From Tachypleus tridentatus (Eukaryota; Arthropoda; Merostomata; Xiphosura; Limulidae): DNA of 64,000 bases. The notes under the pieces were generated by a model that was given only the letters and a program-made list of their open reading frames with translations, was not told the DNA's origin and did no database searches. The stretch lies in assembly GCF_004210375.1 (NCBI RefSeq), contig NC_134834.1:159855290-159919289 (forward strand), written 5' to 3'. Below are positions 23,895 to 35,740 of this stretch, piece after piece. Position numbers and translations under genes: made by a program. Positions within the stretch are counted from its first letter, which is position 1; every line of letters starts with the position of its first letter.

Positions 23895-25983
23895 ATTATC
23901 TTGAAAGAATTTTTTTTTAATCAAAATAATAATACAACATTTCCCAGGATTAGAAGGAAGAACTTGAAGAAATCACATTAAAGTTACCATATTGTTATAA
24001 ACAATTGAGTGTGTTTTAACAAAGTTTGAACATCTCAGTTTTTATCAACTTCTATTAGTGTTATGTAAGTGTTCTACTACATATCTAAGTAACCTTTTTC
24101 AAGATCAGATTGAAACAAAATGGCTCAAATATTAATGTTGAATAAGTTACTACACTTGTAAATAACTTTGGAAGTTAAAGATTCATAAAAATTTGATTAC
24201 ATTATAATAATACCTTGTAATAAACTAAACACTTAAATAAAGTAAATTGAATGGTGATATCTGCTATAAACTAGGGTTAGGAGATATTTATTAATTTTTA
24301 TTATTAAAAAACAAAAAACTTCTACTTTTCAAAGTTTGTAACTCAGCATCATGGAACATAAACTGGAGAATGGTTTGTACATATGTAAATTAATATGAGA
24401 AAAGATTAAATATTTTACTGTGTTACAGCTGGATTTATTAATCTATTGTCACTTTAGTAAAGCTTGTGATACAGAACATTTTAAAAGCCACAAGATAGTA
24501 ATTCCAAGATGGCCACAAATTATTGGATTATTGTATTGGTTGTGCAAACCAGTATTAATCAATCAGTGCTCCAGATATCCATTTGATATAAACAATATCT
24601 AACTTCTTGGAAAAACTGAACAATAAAACACATTACTTAAAACTTTTATGATTTTTGGTTTCAGTGACTTTTTATTTTTCATCCAGCCCCTGACATTTTG
24701 GGCTGTTAACTAATTAAAAACCACCCAAGGCAATTAGAACATAAACTGAACACAGTTCAGCAGTGAACTATGTGTAGTTGCTGTGCAACTCATTTTGAGA
24801 ATTTTTTTTTTCCTCACAAAAATCTTGTGATTTGTAGTTAAGAAAACAAAGAAGCTATGAGTATCAGAAGCTTCGTCTGTTCTTCAATTTCTATTCCCTT
24901 TGCAGTATACAGTGTAGTTTTTGCTAAATTATGACTTTTCAGTACTGCTTCAGTGCTTGGAAGCACAAACAAAATTTGTAGGGTTTGATGTAAATGATCT
25001 TTTCATCAAATTCTTCAAACTGTTATAGAATTTATTAACCATTTTAAGATGATAATAATGTTCTGTGAGTTGTGTTTTTGTTTATTACAAATTCATGAAT
25101 AGATAGATACACGTGTGAATATGTATGTATAAATAGCATGCATGTTCGGTACACAAAATGTTTTATTTTTAATGAATTTTTTGTAATAAGATGCATAATT
25201 ACCCACGTACACATTTCACCAGGAGTGCTAAATAATAGTCCATTTAAATCTATTGATATAAATTTACCATTCAAAAATATTCAATCATAATTATGTAGAT
25301 ATGTATTCATATTTGTAAGGCATGGCAACAAAGAAAGAAAACGTTTTTTGCCACCGAAAGCTCTTTCATTGTCCTAGTAATTAATTTATGTCAATACATG
25401 TAGCTATTTTGTTTATAATATTAGTTTATTGAATGGCTTAATATTATTATCATCTTATTGACTTTGAAAAGTATAGTTTATAACTTTATATCTTTTGTAT
25501 TTTACTTCGATGTACTTAACAATACTTATAAGTGTTCAACTTGGTATAAAGATTACTGTTTGATACAAAAATCATAAATTCATGTATTACTAATGTAGGC
25601 ATTTTGTAATTTGTGTACCAATGCAACAAATTTAAGTGGAATTTTATTGCATCATGATGGAATGATATATTTGTTTAAATGTGAAAAAGGAAAATGTATA
25701 TTTACTGTGCTAAAATGTAAGTACATGTTCATATCACATTTATATATATAAAAATGATCAGCATATTCAGTGACAAATGTTTAGTCCTATATTAAAATTA
25801 ATTGGTGAAATTGATTTAAGTATAATGTAGAAATGTAGAATTTTTCCATAATGTGTAATATTTTCAACCACCTTAATGGTTTGTACTGCATACTTATACA
25901 TGTAATGAGATTGCTTGAAGTTTGATAAGAAACATACAAATCTGTCCAGGTAATAAGGATTTATGTTTTTTTTTTTTTTGCAG
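23895..25983. other. end of INTU intron 1, nothing recognised
   Basis: AT-rich sequence without SINEs. The open frame at 24420-24602 contains HFSKACDTEHF, faintly like a LINE 'DFSKAFDTV' motif, but too short to call. The intron ends in a 12-T run and CAG. Confidence 0.4.
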
Positions 25984-26522
25984 TGCTTATAAACCAAATT
26001 GGGTTGATAAAGTGAAAGAAAATGGGGAATTATTTTACATCGAACCTGTTGTTAACCAGGTTACTGAAGAAGAGACTGTTCTGTGCAGTAAGTCCCAAAA
26101 TGACATGCAAATTCAAAATGGGGATGAAGTGGAAGTTAAGACAAAAATACCTGAAGTTGCAAAAAATGTTCAGGGAAAAAAGTTTAAAAAGTGGGTTCTG
26201 AGGCAGAAAGGAGAAAAGAAAGAAAATGTCATTCAAGGAATTTCATGTAGTGTAAATGGAAATACAAAAGAATGTCACTCAAAAGTGAAGTTTCAGAGTT
26301 CTCCAGATGGAGAAATAAAAGAAGTATTTCTTGACATTGGTCCAAAATGCCACAACTATGGACGGCGTGCAACACTTTGTGAAGCATTGTTTGGTATTAT
26401 TCCTGGAAGTTTCAATGCAGATACAGAATTGGGAGAAACATCAAACCAAAATGATCTCAGAGTTATGATTCAGGGATTTACACCAGATGGGGAAGCAGTC
26501 CGAAATGGAAACATCAAAATTG
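25984..26522 (+). CDS. INTU: INTU coding exon 2 (conserved N-terminal block and start of PDZ-like domain)
   Basis: A 539-nt exon bounded by a long T-tract acceptor (…TTTTGCAG, ending 25983) and a donor GTATTT at 26523. It carries the INTU hallmark NWVDKVKENGELFYIEP, then a basic Lys-rich linker, then the segment LCEALFGIIPGSF and VMIQGFTPDGEAVRNGNIKIG. This last stretch corresponds to the PDZ-like carboxylate-binding region and second strand/helix of vertebrate INTU. The open frame runs past the donor for 13 more codons, but the next exon restores the conserved GD at the splice, so the donor is well placed. Exon 2 is the largest INTU exon in the window and lies in the CpG-poor, SINE-free block. 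Confidence 0.93.
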
Positions 26523-26630
26523 GTATTTATTTTTTTCATTTTCTTGATCCCAGTTTTCCTTGAACACAGGACATTCCAAGAGTAATTTAAAACATACATG
26601 TAGTTAGCTGTTTATATATTTTGAATGATA

Positions 26631-27038
26631 TTGGGTTGAGGAATAATTTGTGAGCATTTTTTCAAGTTAAAAAAATATATTCATAAATGAAACGCTTTCA
26701 CAAAATATTTCATGCCATTTGGTAGATAATTTTTTGCTCTAATAGATGGTTTGTTTGATTTTCATATGTCTTTAATTTTTGCTTTCATTTTCAGCTCATT
26801 AAATGGAATGTCAAGTGGACAAAATCGAGCATTTTTGACACCATCTGCTTTTTGCATTTAATATCTTGCAATTTCGTTTAAAACAATGCATATTATATAC
26901 CTAGGTATTACATGAAATAAAGTATCATAATAAATGTTTTGGGTGTAATGTGTTCATGCATTGAAGTATTGTATAGTCTTGCATGTAATGCTTGAATGAA
27001 ATTATTTAAAAACGCTCACAAATTATTCCTCAACCTAA
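26631..27038. mobile_element. mariner-type miniature element
   Basis: Terminal inverted repeats of about 30 bp: TTGGGTTGAGGAATAATTTG then TGAGC at the left, and GCTCACAAATTATTCCTCAA then CCTAA at the right. It is flanked by TA on each side (26629-26630 and 27039-27040). The 'TTAGGTTG' start and TA duplication fit the mariner group. At 408 bp it has lost the transposase; the internal ATTTTCAGCTCATTAAATGG stretch may be a relic of it. It lies about 110 bp after the INTU exon 2 donor. Confidence 0.75.
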
Positions 27039-27989
27039 TATAAGCAATTATGGTATATTGATGTAATGAATAGTTGAGTTATTAAGGTATGAATAAACTT
27101 TTTGATAAATTTGAAGAGTTTTGTGTTTCAAATAAAAAAGCTTTCAGTAATGCAACCTAATGTGATTTTAGTTTATTCTAAAAAATTTTATGTGTATTTC
27201 TGTTTTGTTTGGTTATTTTACATAGAGCAAGAATTTAAATTTGTATAAACTGCAAGATCTTGTTGTATTTAGTACTTGTAAATTTTGGAGGTACTTGTTT
27301 GAGGTACTCTCTTACACTTTTTGGTTGAATCCCTACACAGTGAATTAACTGAGGAATAAAATGTTTATAATATTTAGGAACTACTGTATTGCAATCTACT
27401 TTAAGCTCCATCCTGGACAGTGATAACTCAGTTGATAGAAAGCTGGTTTGATCAAACAGAGTTTAAGGTTAAAGAAACTTATTTTTTCATGCTTTTCTAC
27501 AGTATTCTTTTCTTGTATCCAGATGTTGTGGACATATATATATTGCTTTGCAAAGGTATTCACCCCTACAAATAATGTCATATTTTCATTAAATACAAAT
27601 AATGCAAAGTTTTTTTTTTTTTTTTATGGACTTACTTGTATCCAAAACTCTAATGATCAAATTTAACATTTTAATGTACAGAGAAGGTTGAATGTCAACA
27701 ATACCTCCAAAGAAAATATGTAAATTGAAATTTGATGTTGTGTAAATGTTCAACACCATAAGTCAGTACTTGGTTGAAGCATCTTTGTCATGAATTGCTG
27801 CTGTGAGCCTTTTTTTGTATGGGTCTCTTCAAATTTTGCACAGTAGGATGGTGTCATTTTTGCCCAATCTCCCTGGCATAATTGCTCCAATTATCAAAAG
27901 TTATTTGGTAATCAATGATGGGTACATACAAACTCCAAGTCTCACCATAAATTTTATGTTGGATTAAAGCAGGACTTTGACTTTATCAC

Positions 27990-29200
27990 CCCAGGACATT
28001 CAGTTTCTTCTTTTGAAATCATTGCAGTGTGGCTTTGGCCTTTTGCTTCTGGTCATTATATTGCTGAAATGTAAATTTTGTACCCAATTTTAGATTCTTG
28101 GCTGACTCGAGCAGATATTCCTCTAGAAATTGCCTGTTCTTTCCAATGTCCATTTCCTTCTCAATTTTGATAAGCTTTTCAGTCCCTGCTGATGAAAACA
28201 TTCTCATAACATGATGCTGCCACCACCATGCTTGACAGTTTGGATGGTATTGACTGGGTGATGTGCTGTGTTGGCTTGCACCAGACAAAAAGTTTTGAAT
28301 GGAGACCAAAAAGCTCTATTTTTGTCTTGTCTGACCATGAAATTTTGTGCCACATGTCTGCATCCTTTGTTACAAACTCTACATATTTAAGATGATTCTT
28401 TGTCAGTAATGGCTTCTTTCTTGCCACTTTCCCATACAGACAAGCTTTATGTAGGGACCAGCATATTGTTGATGTATGAACACTGACTCTCATATCAGAC
28501 ATGGAACTTTGCAAATCTCTCAAAGTCAGTGTTGGCTTCACAGTGACATCCCTAACCAGTTTCATGTTTCCCCAGCTGCTTAGTTGGGAAGGATGACCTG
28601 ACTGTGAGACATGAAACACATTACACTTCTAAATGATGGACTTCACTGTACTCAGTGGGATAATCAGTGACATGAAACACATTACACTTTTGAATGATGG
28701 ACTTCACTGTACTCAGTGGGATAATCAGTGACATGAAACACATTACACTTTTTAATGATGGACTTCACTGTACTCAGTGGGATAATCAGTGACATGAAAC
28801 ACATTACACTTTTTAATGATGGACTTCACTGTACTCAGTGGGATAATCAGTGACATGAAACACATTACACTTTTTAATGATGGACTTCACTGTACTCAGT
28901 GAGATAATCAGTGACATGAAACACATTACACTTTTTAATGATGGACTTCACTGTACTCAGTGGGATAATCAGTGACATGAAACACATTACACTTTTAATG
29001 ATGGACTTCACTGTACTCAGTGGGATAATCAGTGACATGAAACACATTACACTTTTTAATGATGGACTTCACTGTACTCAGTGGGATAATCAGTGACATG
29101 AAACACATTACACTTTTTAATGATGGACTTCACTGTACTCAGTGGGATAATCAGTGACTCTGAAATTGTTTGTAACATTCTTGTAATCTATGTTTCTCTA
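27990..29200 (-). pseudogene. Tc1-family transposase, frameshifted and expanded
   Basis: Tc1 transposases cut and paste DNA using a paired helix-turn-helix N-terminus and a DDE catalytic domain. Minus-strand relics in order: LIIPLSTVKSIIKKC (second helix-turn-helix), SGHPSQLSSWG (GRP-type hinge), KLVRDVTVKPTLTLRDLQSS, ACLYGKVARKKPLLTKNHLK, ISWSDKTKIELFGLHSK (catalytic WSDE-TKIELFG region, with Lys where Glu follows Asp), then in another frame FSSAGTEKLIKIE and KLGTKFTFQQYNDQK (FQQDND catalytic region, Asp replaced). At least one frameshift near 28200-28300 and altered catalytic residues make it dead. The helix-turn-helix coding segment is tandemly repeated nine times upstream. Confidence 0.8.
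28607..29157. repeat. 61-bp minisatellite, nine copies, inside transposase gene
   Basis: Unit on the plus strand: GACATGAAACACATTACACT then TTTTAATGATGGACTTCACT and GTACTCAGTGGGATAATCAGT. Copies start at about 28621, 28682, 28743, 28804, 28865, 28926, 28987, 29047 and 29108 (one 60-bp copy, the rest 61). Copies are nearly identical. On the minus strand each unit encodes LIIPLSTVKSIIKKC, the transposase's DNA-binding helix. 61 is not a multiple of three, so each copy changes frame. Confidence 0.93.
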
Positions 29201-29430
29201 CTACATTATATCTGACTTGTATGAAAAGCTCTTTGGTTATCATGGTTGGTTTGTGATACCACTGCGAGTTTTGGCATGAACATGACTTTAACTTTGAAGT
29301 TACATTAAACAACTTTGACTACACACAAACAGAAACTATTACACTAATTTTGTGACCTTCCAAGCTAATCCTTTGCACCTGAACTGATTTAGGGTTGCTA
29401 TAGCAAAGGGGTTAAATATTTATACAGTTG

Positions 29431-31825
29431 AGAATATTTTAATTTTATCTGCAAATTTAACCAACTTACATAATACCAGTGTTTTTTAGCTTTCTCAGTT
29501 TGGAGTATATTGTGTAAAGTTCATTTGAAAATTTCATTACTGCAAGGTCAGAAGGCAACAAAATATGGAAATTTTGCAGGGTGGGAGATTCTTATGCGAG
29601 GCATTGTGTGTAGGTATTATTCATAGCCCTCTTTAACCAGACAGCATTTGATTATAACTTTGTAGTTATAGCTTACTCAAGTAAACTTCTACAATCAAAA
29701 ATTCAAAATTATAATAAAAGTAAGGTGATAAATATGTTGTTTAGAAATACTTATACTTTAAATAAAAATGAGTAATTTGTTTTAAATGAATTTCAGTAAT
29801 TTGCTAATTATCATATATATATGTGTGTGTGTGTGTGTATAATATAACCAAAGTATTGGAAGAAAATTTTAAATATATTTGCCATTTTGTATGCAAACTG
29901 AACAACTGTGTTAAACATGTTATCTGACATTGACTGTGAAACAGAAAACAAACTTTGAGAATGATTTAGGTAAGTATACTTTGGAAATAGAAAATTGACC
30001 ATAGTTTTCCAAACATATACTCCCACTCTTATCTTTACAAGAAGAATTAACTTTGTCTTGTCACTATAAGTAATATACACATAGACTTCTAGAGTACTGT
30101 GGTAAAAGTAACCATTTGATGACAAGAATGTTAGTGTGTCTGTATAATCTCTAGTTGTATTTTAACCATCATGCTTATTATCTTAGCAATCAAAACTGGC
30201 AAATAAACATTGTCAAAATGTTAGAATATCTGTAAAATTATTAAAATTACAGTTAATTTTGTTGCTTTCTACATAGAGAAGTTACGCCACCTATTGAAGG
30301 ACAGTGATTCAAATTTAGAGTTTTAAATTTTTTTATAAAACATTACTTGTAGTTTTGAATATCGTACATAGTGTAGTGATAACTAGTTTTGTGTTTCCAA
30401 ATATTTCTATGTGTGCATCTAAATGAATTTTAAAAATCACAATAATTAGTTTATTGATTATTTTATTTCAACAATCATTTTTAAAGGTATTTAAAACAAA
30501 TGAAAATGAGAGATATTTTTCACTTATGCCTCACAAATGTAGAAAATTAATAAGTAATACCATCAAAATCCAACATTTTTCTTAAGAATGCATTATTTTT
30601 CGCAGTGTGTCGGAAAAGATGATCTGGACTGGATGTAAATAAACATTTAGATTTATTATCACATATTATATGTTCCTTAACTGCTTAAAGTTAATTAGTA
30701 TATGTAATGTTTTTCTTATTGGTAATCATTTAATTGTATCATATAAATTATTTACCTTAAGCATAAGTCTTACAAACACAAAAATGAAATGTTTAGCATG
30801 ACTATTTTGAAAATTAAATGTCATTATAGTTTTTGCTAATGCCTTTAATTTTGAAATTTTTAGTTTGTACATATTCTTGTAGAAAAAATATGAATCATAA
30901 AAAAGGATATAAAACGTAATCTAAATAAAAAAAATAATTATCACGTTATTTTTTACCATTTCCTCGAGTTTTCTTTCTATACATTTCTCATTAATTCTAT
31001 CTAAAGAAGAGAAATTACCAGTATAATCTTGATTCAAAACATGAGAATATAAATTTTTATATTTAAGAACCTAAACATTTTCTTTTTGTAATCTGTTTAT
31101 TTTCAAATTGACTATTTCTAAAATTGTAATTACTACTGAAGCAAAGGGATGAATTATATAAATTTTAAAATAATAATTTAAATAGAATTATAGTATGCTC
31201 AATAAAAAAACAGTTTCTAAAATTATTGTGAAGAAAATAATTGGAATTAGTTATTGAACATTTTATATCTTATAAAAAGTTAATGTAGTTGTATCAACTT
31301 TCCTATGTAAGATCTTTTAGTGTGTTGATCTCCTTAGAACTGTTGAAGATTGAAATAGTAGAATGGAAAGAGTGTAGGGAAGGACTAATACTAGTAATTT
31401 TGGTTGGGCTTAGTATAGTAATACTTTAACATCTTGATATTTATTTCTAAATATCATATTGATGTCCTGTATTATACTATTTTTTCCTCCTCTTCCAAAC
31501 ATATGAGGATGGAAAAGTTGAGGTTAAACTGGATAGGTGAGTAACTCCAACTTAGTTTGGGTCTTAATTCTACCAATACCCCAGTGAACTAGGATACATT
31601 ACATTATGATCCATCTTATGATTTGTTCCACAGTCCTTTATTGTGGGTGTGATTTATTTATTTTTTTGGTTTTTTAAAACATTTTTTTCATTTTTATTTT
31701 TCAAAAAAATATCTATATGTATATGTGTGCATATATATGCATGTATGTGTTTATGTTTTTAATTATTTATACTAAAGCATATAGCTCAGTTATCATACTC
31801 AAAATTGACTAATACTCTATTTCAG
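29431..31825. other. INTU intron 2, remainder; microsatellite only
   Basis: AT-rich, CpG-poor sequence with a TA/TG microsatellite at 29812-29840. The reverse open frame at 29811-30125 reads into that microsatellite and is not credible. No SINE. Confidence 0.5.
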
Positions 31826-31911
31826 GAGATTGGCTTAAAAGTATTGATGAAAAAGAAGTGACACATGAAAATTTGAATGAAGTACTTGATGCCATCAAAA
31901 GACCCAGTAAG
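31826..31911 (+). CDS. INTU: INTU coding exon 3 (PDZ-like domain, second half)
   Basis: An 86-nt exon from acceptor TTTCAG (31820-31825) to donor GTATGT (31912). The G that ends exon 2 joins GA here to give Gly, and the reading continues DWLKSIDEKEVTHENLNEV and then LDAIKRPSK. Vertebrate INTU has the same layout (IGD…VNDVDVTTENIERVL), and it is a typical PDZ βD-αB segment. The exon ends on a codon boundary. It was missed as an open frame because it is short. The 5' flank has a polypyrimidine-like run (TACTCTATTTCAG). Confidence 0.9.
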
Positions 31912-34150
31912 GTATGTATTGACTGAATAAACACAGTGAAAACCATTGATGGATGCAAACTACTTTTGTTTCTAGTTAAACTTATGTATTAATAGTAGTT
32001 AGAGTTTTGTTTTTCAAAAATATTTATTGATCTAAACTGTTATCTGCTTTTCATAGTGAATTACTTTTGTTTTGAAGACTTTTTTCTAAATTAAAAATCA
32101 TAATTTTAAATAGTTATAAAGTCCTACAGTGAATATCAATCCAAATAATGGTTATTTCAACATTAGACTACAAATTAGAATTTAAAATATTCTAATAAAA
32201 GGTTAATGCATTGAATCTGAGAAAATCAGTTTGCTCTCAGTCATCAGACATTTTATTCCTTCGTGGATTGAGAATTATCCAACTCTAATTGGATAATATT
32301 TTCACTTCTGCTCTACTTTGAAGAATGCACTTATATTGTCTTAAAGCTGCTGAATCAGTAGAAATGTTTTGATCAAATTCAGTGACATATGCTTTATGAG
32401 TATATGAGTCAGTTTCTTACACTTAACCTTCCTTGTGGCCATGTCTGACTATTACCTAGCAGCTGAGAAAGGTATTAAACCTCAACAGTAATGCAGTACA
32501 TTTCACTTGTGATGGTAATGGAAATTTTTGTTTGAAACAGTTGGTAGTGTTGAAAGAGTAGTGAATCGATATAAACAAACTTTTTTTTGAACTAATTTAT
32601 GTAATCAATTTAATTATTTATTTATTTAAAATAAAGTCAACTATAGGCTTAACTACTGAAAAAGTAGCATAACTACACACTTCAGTATAGAATGGTTACC
32701 TACCAACCACCGTTGGGAAAAAAAATCAGTAAAAGTTAGAGGTGCCAGAATGAGTAAGGAAGAAAACTGTTTTTTACTATGTTTAACTTGTAATAAGATG
32801 GTCTTTGTTACCCATTCAAGATGCTTCTAAACTTTATTAGTGTCAAAATAGTTTCCAAATCAACATATTAAAAAAATTTATATGTAGAGAAAATCTGATT
32901 ATTAATATTAAAATGTTTTTATGTTGTCAGAAAGTGAAACTTTTAGAAACATTTTTCCATATGTTGTCCTCACAAATATGTAATATAATTTCTGTGCATG
33001 TATGTGTAACTGATTTTCCTGTTTCATTACTACATCTGATAAATTAAAGATCAAAACATCAATCATGAGGTACTGTGGTCAGTAAATATTATAGTTTCTG
33101 AAGTGATAATCCTCAGGCATTGAATTGTGAAGTTCAAATTGAAACATCACGTGGCAGAAATTATTATCAAGTACATCTTACACTTTCATTATTTTTTTTA
33201 TTCTAGTCTCTACTTTTGGTGTTGCTGCTGAATTTATTTTATTTTACTTTTTTTTGGCCATATTTTGAAATAAACATTATTTCATTCTTCTCTAGCATTG
33301 TTTTCATAGCAGATGTTTAACTGTTTTTTCCAGAATAAACTTAAGTGATCATGAACACACACATCTTGGATTCACATATTATAAGGCCTAAAGATGCAAT
33401 TGTTTGCTGTATGCTGTTTTGATAAATTCATTAGAATTTACTTATTACTTATAAAGCATATTTCAGAAACTTTTGTTCATTTAAAGTGTTTATACCAGTG
33501 AAATCTTCAGAGCATTAGTATGTTTTGCTCATTGTTAGTTGTACTTAGATTGTAAGTTAATATCTGTGTAGTGCCATTATGTCTGGAATTTCACTTCATT
33601 ATCGAAGTGTTAGTACTGTAATGGATGGACTCAAACTGAAATAAAATATGGAGACATAATTTGTCAAGTAGACAGTTGCTAATATAAGGGATCATCTGTT
33701 ACCATTGTGTGTTTAATCCAGGGATAAAAATAGTAAACATTTCAGTTTTGTTTCATATTTTATTACTGGGTATCAAAATATAAACTTAAAAGTGCAATTT
33801 TATTTATAAGTAAAAATGAAATAATTTTATAAACTGTGTGGATAATTATGTTTAAAACTACCTCAAGAGTTGTTATTTAAAAAGAAGTAAAAAATCAATT
33901 AGAAAAAAAAGCATTTTTATAAAAATATTAAATACAAATTTTAAGCATTTTCTAACATATAATATTGGTGTGCCTACATTGCTTACTGCATTTAAGTAGC
34001 CAGAACTTTCTGGCGGTGTTAAAAATGGTGAAAGAAATTATCTCTAGTAGCTTACTAGTAAGCTTTTAGGAGTTTAACACTAAACTGTATGGTCAAATCC
34101 CTGTAATTTGCTATGCCTATTGTGCTGAGTCATGGGTGCTTTGTACACTT
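31912..34150. other. start of INTU intron 3, nothing recognised
   Basis: AT-rich and CpG-poor; no repeat family, open frame or splice-bounded exon that I could support. Confidence 0.4.
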
Positions 34151-34157
34151 TTAATTG

Positions 34158-34420
34158 GGGCAAGTATGGTTATGGCATTTGACTCATAATATGTAGGTCA
34201 CAAGTTCGAATCCCGTCACCGAACATCTTCATTTTCTTCAGAATTGAGGTATATTATTCATACAGTCAATACCACAATTCCATGGTAAAATAATAGCTCA
34301 AGAGCTAGTGCTGGTTGTCGTTGACTAGTTACCTGCTATCCTTTTAGCCTGTCACTGCTGAGTTAAGTATAGCTAGCTCAGATAGTTCTTGAATAGCTTT
34401 ACGTACAATTCAAAAGAAAC
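34158..34420 (+). mobile_element. old SINE-A copy
   Basis: Diverged over its whole length but recognisable: GGCATTTGACTCATAATATG, TCACAAGTTCGAATCCCGTC, GGTAAAATAATAGCTCAAGA, CACTGCTGAGTTAAGTATAG then CTCAGATAGTTCTTGAATAG. The only SINE-A at the edge of the CpG-poor block, and the most decayed. Confidence 0.7.
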
Positions 34421-34847
34421 AGACACCCGGCTTTATCACCTAACGTGCATCGAAGACGCACGTGCATTCTGTGCAAAGCTAACGGAAAAGCTCGTACCAC
34501 ACAGATACATTTCTGGTTCAGTCTTTTGAGGTTTACAGTACGCATATCTAGGTTGTTAAAGGTGTCATATGCTTTTACGATTCTTCAAAGAAGCAACCTT
34601 ACTTCTACAGTTACACACACAAATACATAAAAGTAGATATTGTGATAATATTTAGCTGTATGTGATCATTTAAAGAAGGGACCGCCACTATTCATTATGG
34701 TGATTGGATCAACAAGTGTTGGTTTCTCTGACATTATTTTTCTGTCGCTTTTTTTTTTTTAGTTGTTAACGTTCTCATTTTTCTGGATAATAGAATCCAT
34801 TGGTAATACGTTTTATAGGTGATGTTAAAGCACACTCATTTCGCAAG

Positions 34848-35204
34848 GGTCCGGCACGGCCACGCGTGTTAAGGCGTTCGACTCGTAATCCGAGGATCGC
34901 GGGTTCGAATACCGGTTGCACCAAACATGCTCGCCCTCCCAGCCGTGGGGGCGTTATAATGTGACGGTCAATCCCATCATTCTTTGGTAAAAAAGTAGCC
35001 CAAGAGTTGGCGGTGGGTGGTGATGACTAGCTGTGTTCCCTCTAGTCTTACACTGCTAAATTAGGGACGGCAAGTGCAGGTTGCCCTCGAGTAGCTTTGT
35101 GCGAAATTTCCAAACAAACAAACAAACTTACACTGCTAAATTAGGGACGGCTAGTGCAGGTTGCCCTCGAGTAGATTTGCGCGAAATTAAAACAACAAAC
35201 AAAC
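34848..35204 (+). mobile_element. SINE-A copy with duplicated 3' tail
   Basis: A complete SINE-A (GGTCCGGCACGGCCACGCGT …) ends in CAAACAAACAAACTT and is followed at once by a second copy of only its last ~75 bases (CTTACACTGCTAAATTAGGG … GCGCGAAATT). ATTTCGCAAG before the head (34839-34848) recurs after the second tail (35205-35214), so the whole structure was inserted as one unit. Confidence 0.88.
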
Positions 35205-35349
35205 ATTTCGCAAGTGAAAGCAGAAGTGGTTATACTTACTTTTCCAGCTTATGAGTGCTAGGTGCCATACACGAAGGTTAGTGAATGGCACTAAAATAAT
35301 ACTCATTTTTTGTTTGCACTGAAAATACGCGCGCATCTTACTAAGTAAA

Positions 35350-35361
35350 TGCGCATGCGCG
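35350..35361. promoter_or_regulatory. NRF-1-type palindrome
   Basis: TGCGCATGCGCG fits the NRF-1 consensus YGCGCAYGCGCR exactly. It lies in INTU intron 3 with other CpGs just before it (ATACGCGCGCATC). NRF-1 sites usually mark TATA-less promoters; no first exon was identified nearby, so a regulatory role is inference. Confidence 0.4.
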
Positions 35362-35479
35362 AGTTTTCAATGGATATAAACAGAAGGCGAATGTAAATGA
35401 AAATATTTTCATAGTTTTTAAAATGGTTCAACGTTCGGTCGTGGTAGTTTTCATGCCCTTCGCTTGAATTTTCCTTATT

Positions 35480-35740
35480 CCATGGCCTGGCGGGTAGGGT
35501 ATTCAACTCTCATTATTTGCGGGTTTGAATCCCCTTCACACAAAACATGCTGGCCTTTTCAGTGGTGGAGGCGTTATACAGTATGCAGTTCCACTGTTCG
35601 TTAATGAAAAGTAGTTTAACAGTTGGCGGTGGGTGGTGTTGACTAGCTATCTTCCATCTAATTTATCATTGTTAAATTAGGGACAGCTAGCACAAATAGC
35701 CCTCGCGTAATGGCTTTGCGAAAATTACAAAACAAAAATC
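35480..35740 (+). mobile_element. SINE-A copy, diverged
   Basis: CATGGCCTGGCGGGTAGGGT head, GGGTTTGAATCCCCTTCACA, ACAGTTGGCGGTGGGTGGTG and TTAAATTAGGGACAGCTAGC. Small deletions in the anticodon arm and middle. Confidence 0.8.

Larger units (their letters stand above)
27534..29430 (-). mobile_element. Tc1-like transposon, inactive
   Basis: Left end TATATTGCTTTGCAAAGGTA then TTCACCCCTA resembles Tc1 ends of the 'GCAAAGTATTCACCCC' type. A weaker counterpart (AGGGGTTAAATATTTATAC) is near 29405-29430. The minus strand between them codes for a broken Tc1 transposase and holds a 61-bp minisatellite. Boundaries are approximate. Confidence 0.7.

Noticed and set aside
24420..24602. Possible LINE fragment with HFSKACDTEHF
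   Set aside because: One short similarity to the reverse transcriptase DFSKAFDTV motif with nothing else around it; probably chance.
28607..29157. CRISPR-like array
   Set aside because: Whole 61-bp units are repeated including the would-be spacers, and they match a transposase coding segment.
29811..30125. 104-codon reverse open frame
   Set aside because: Reads into a TA/TG microsatellite (ending IHTHTHIYI) and lies in an intron.
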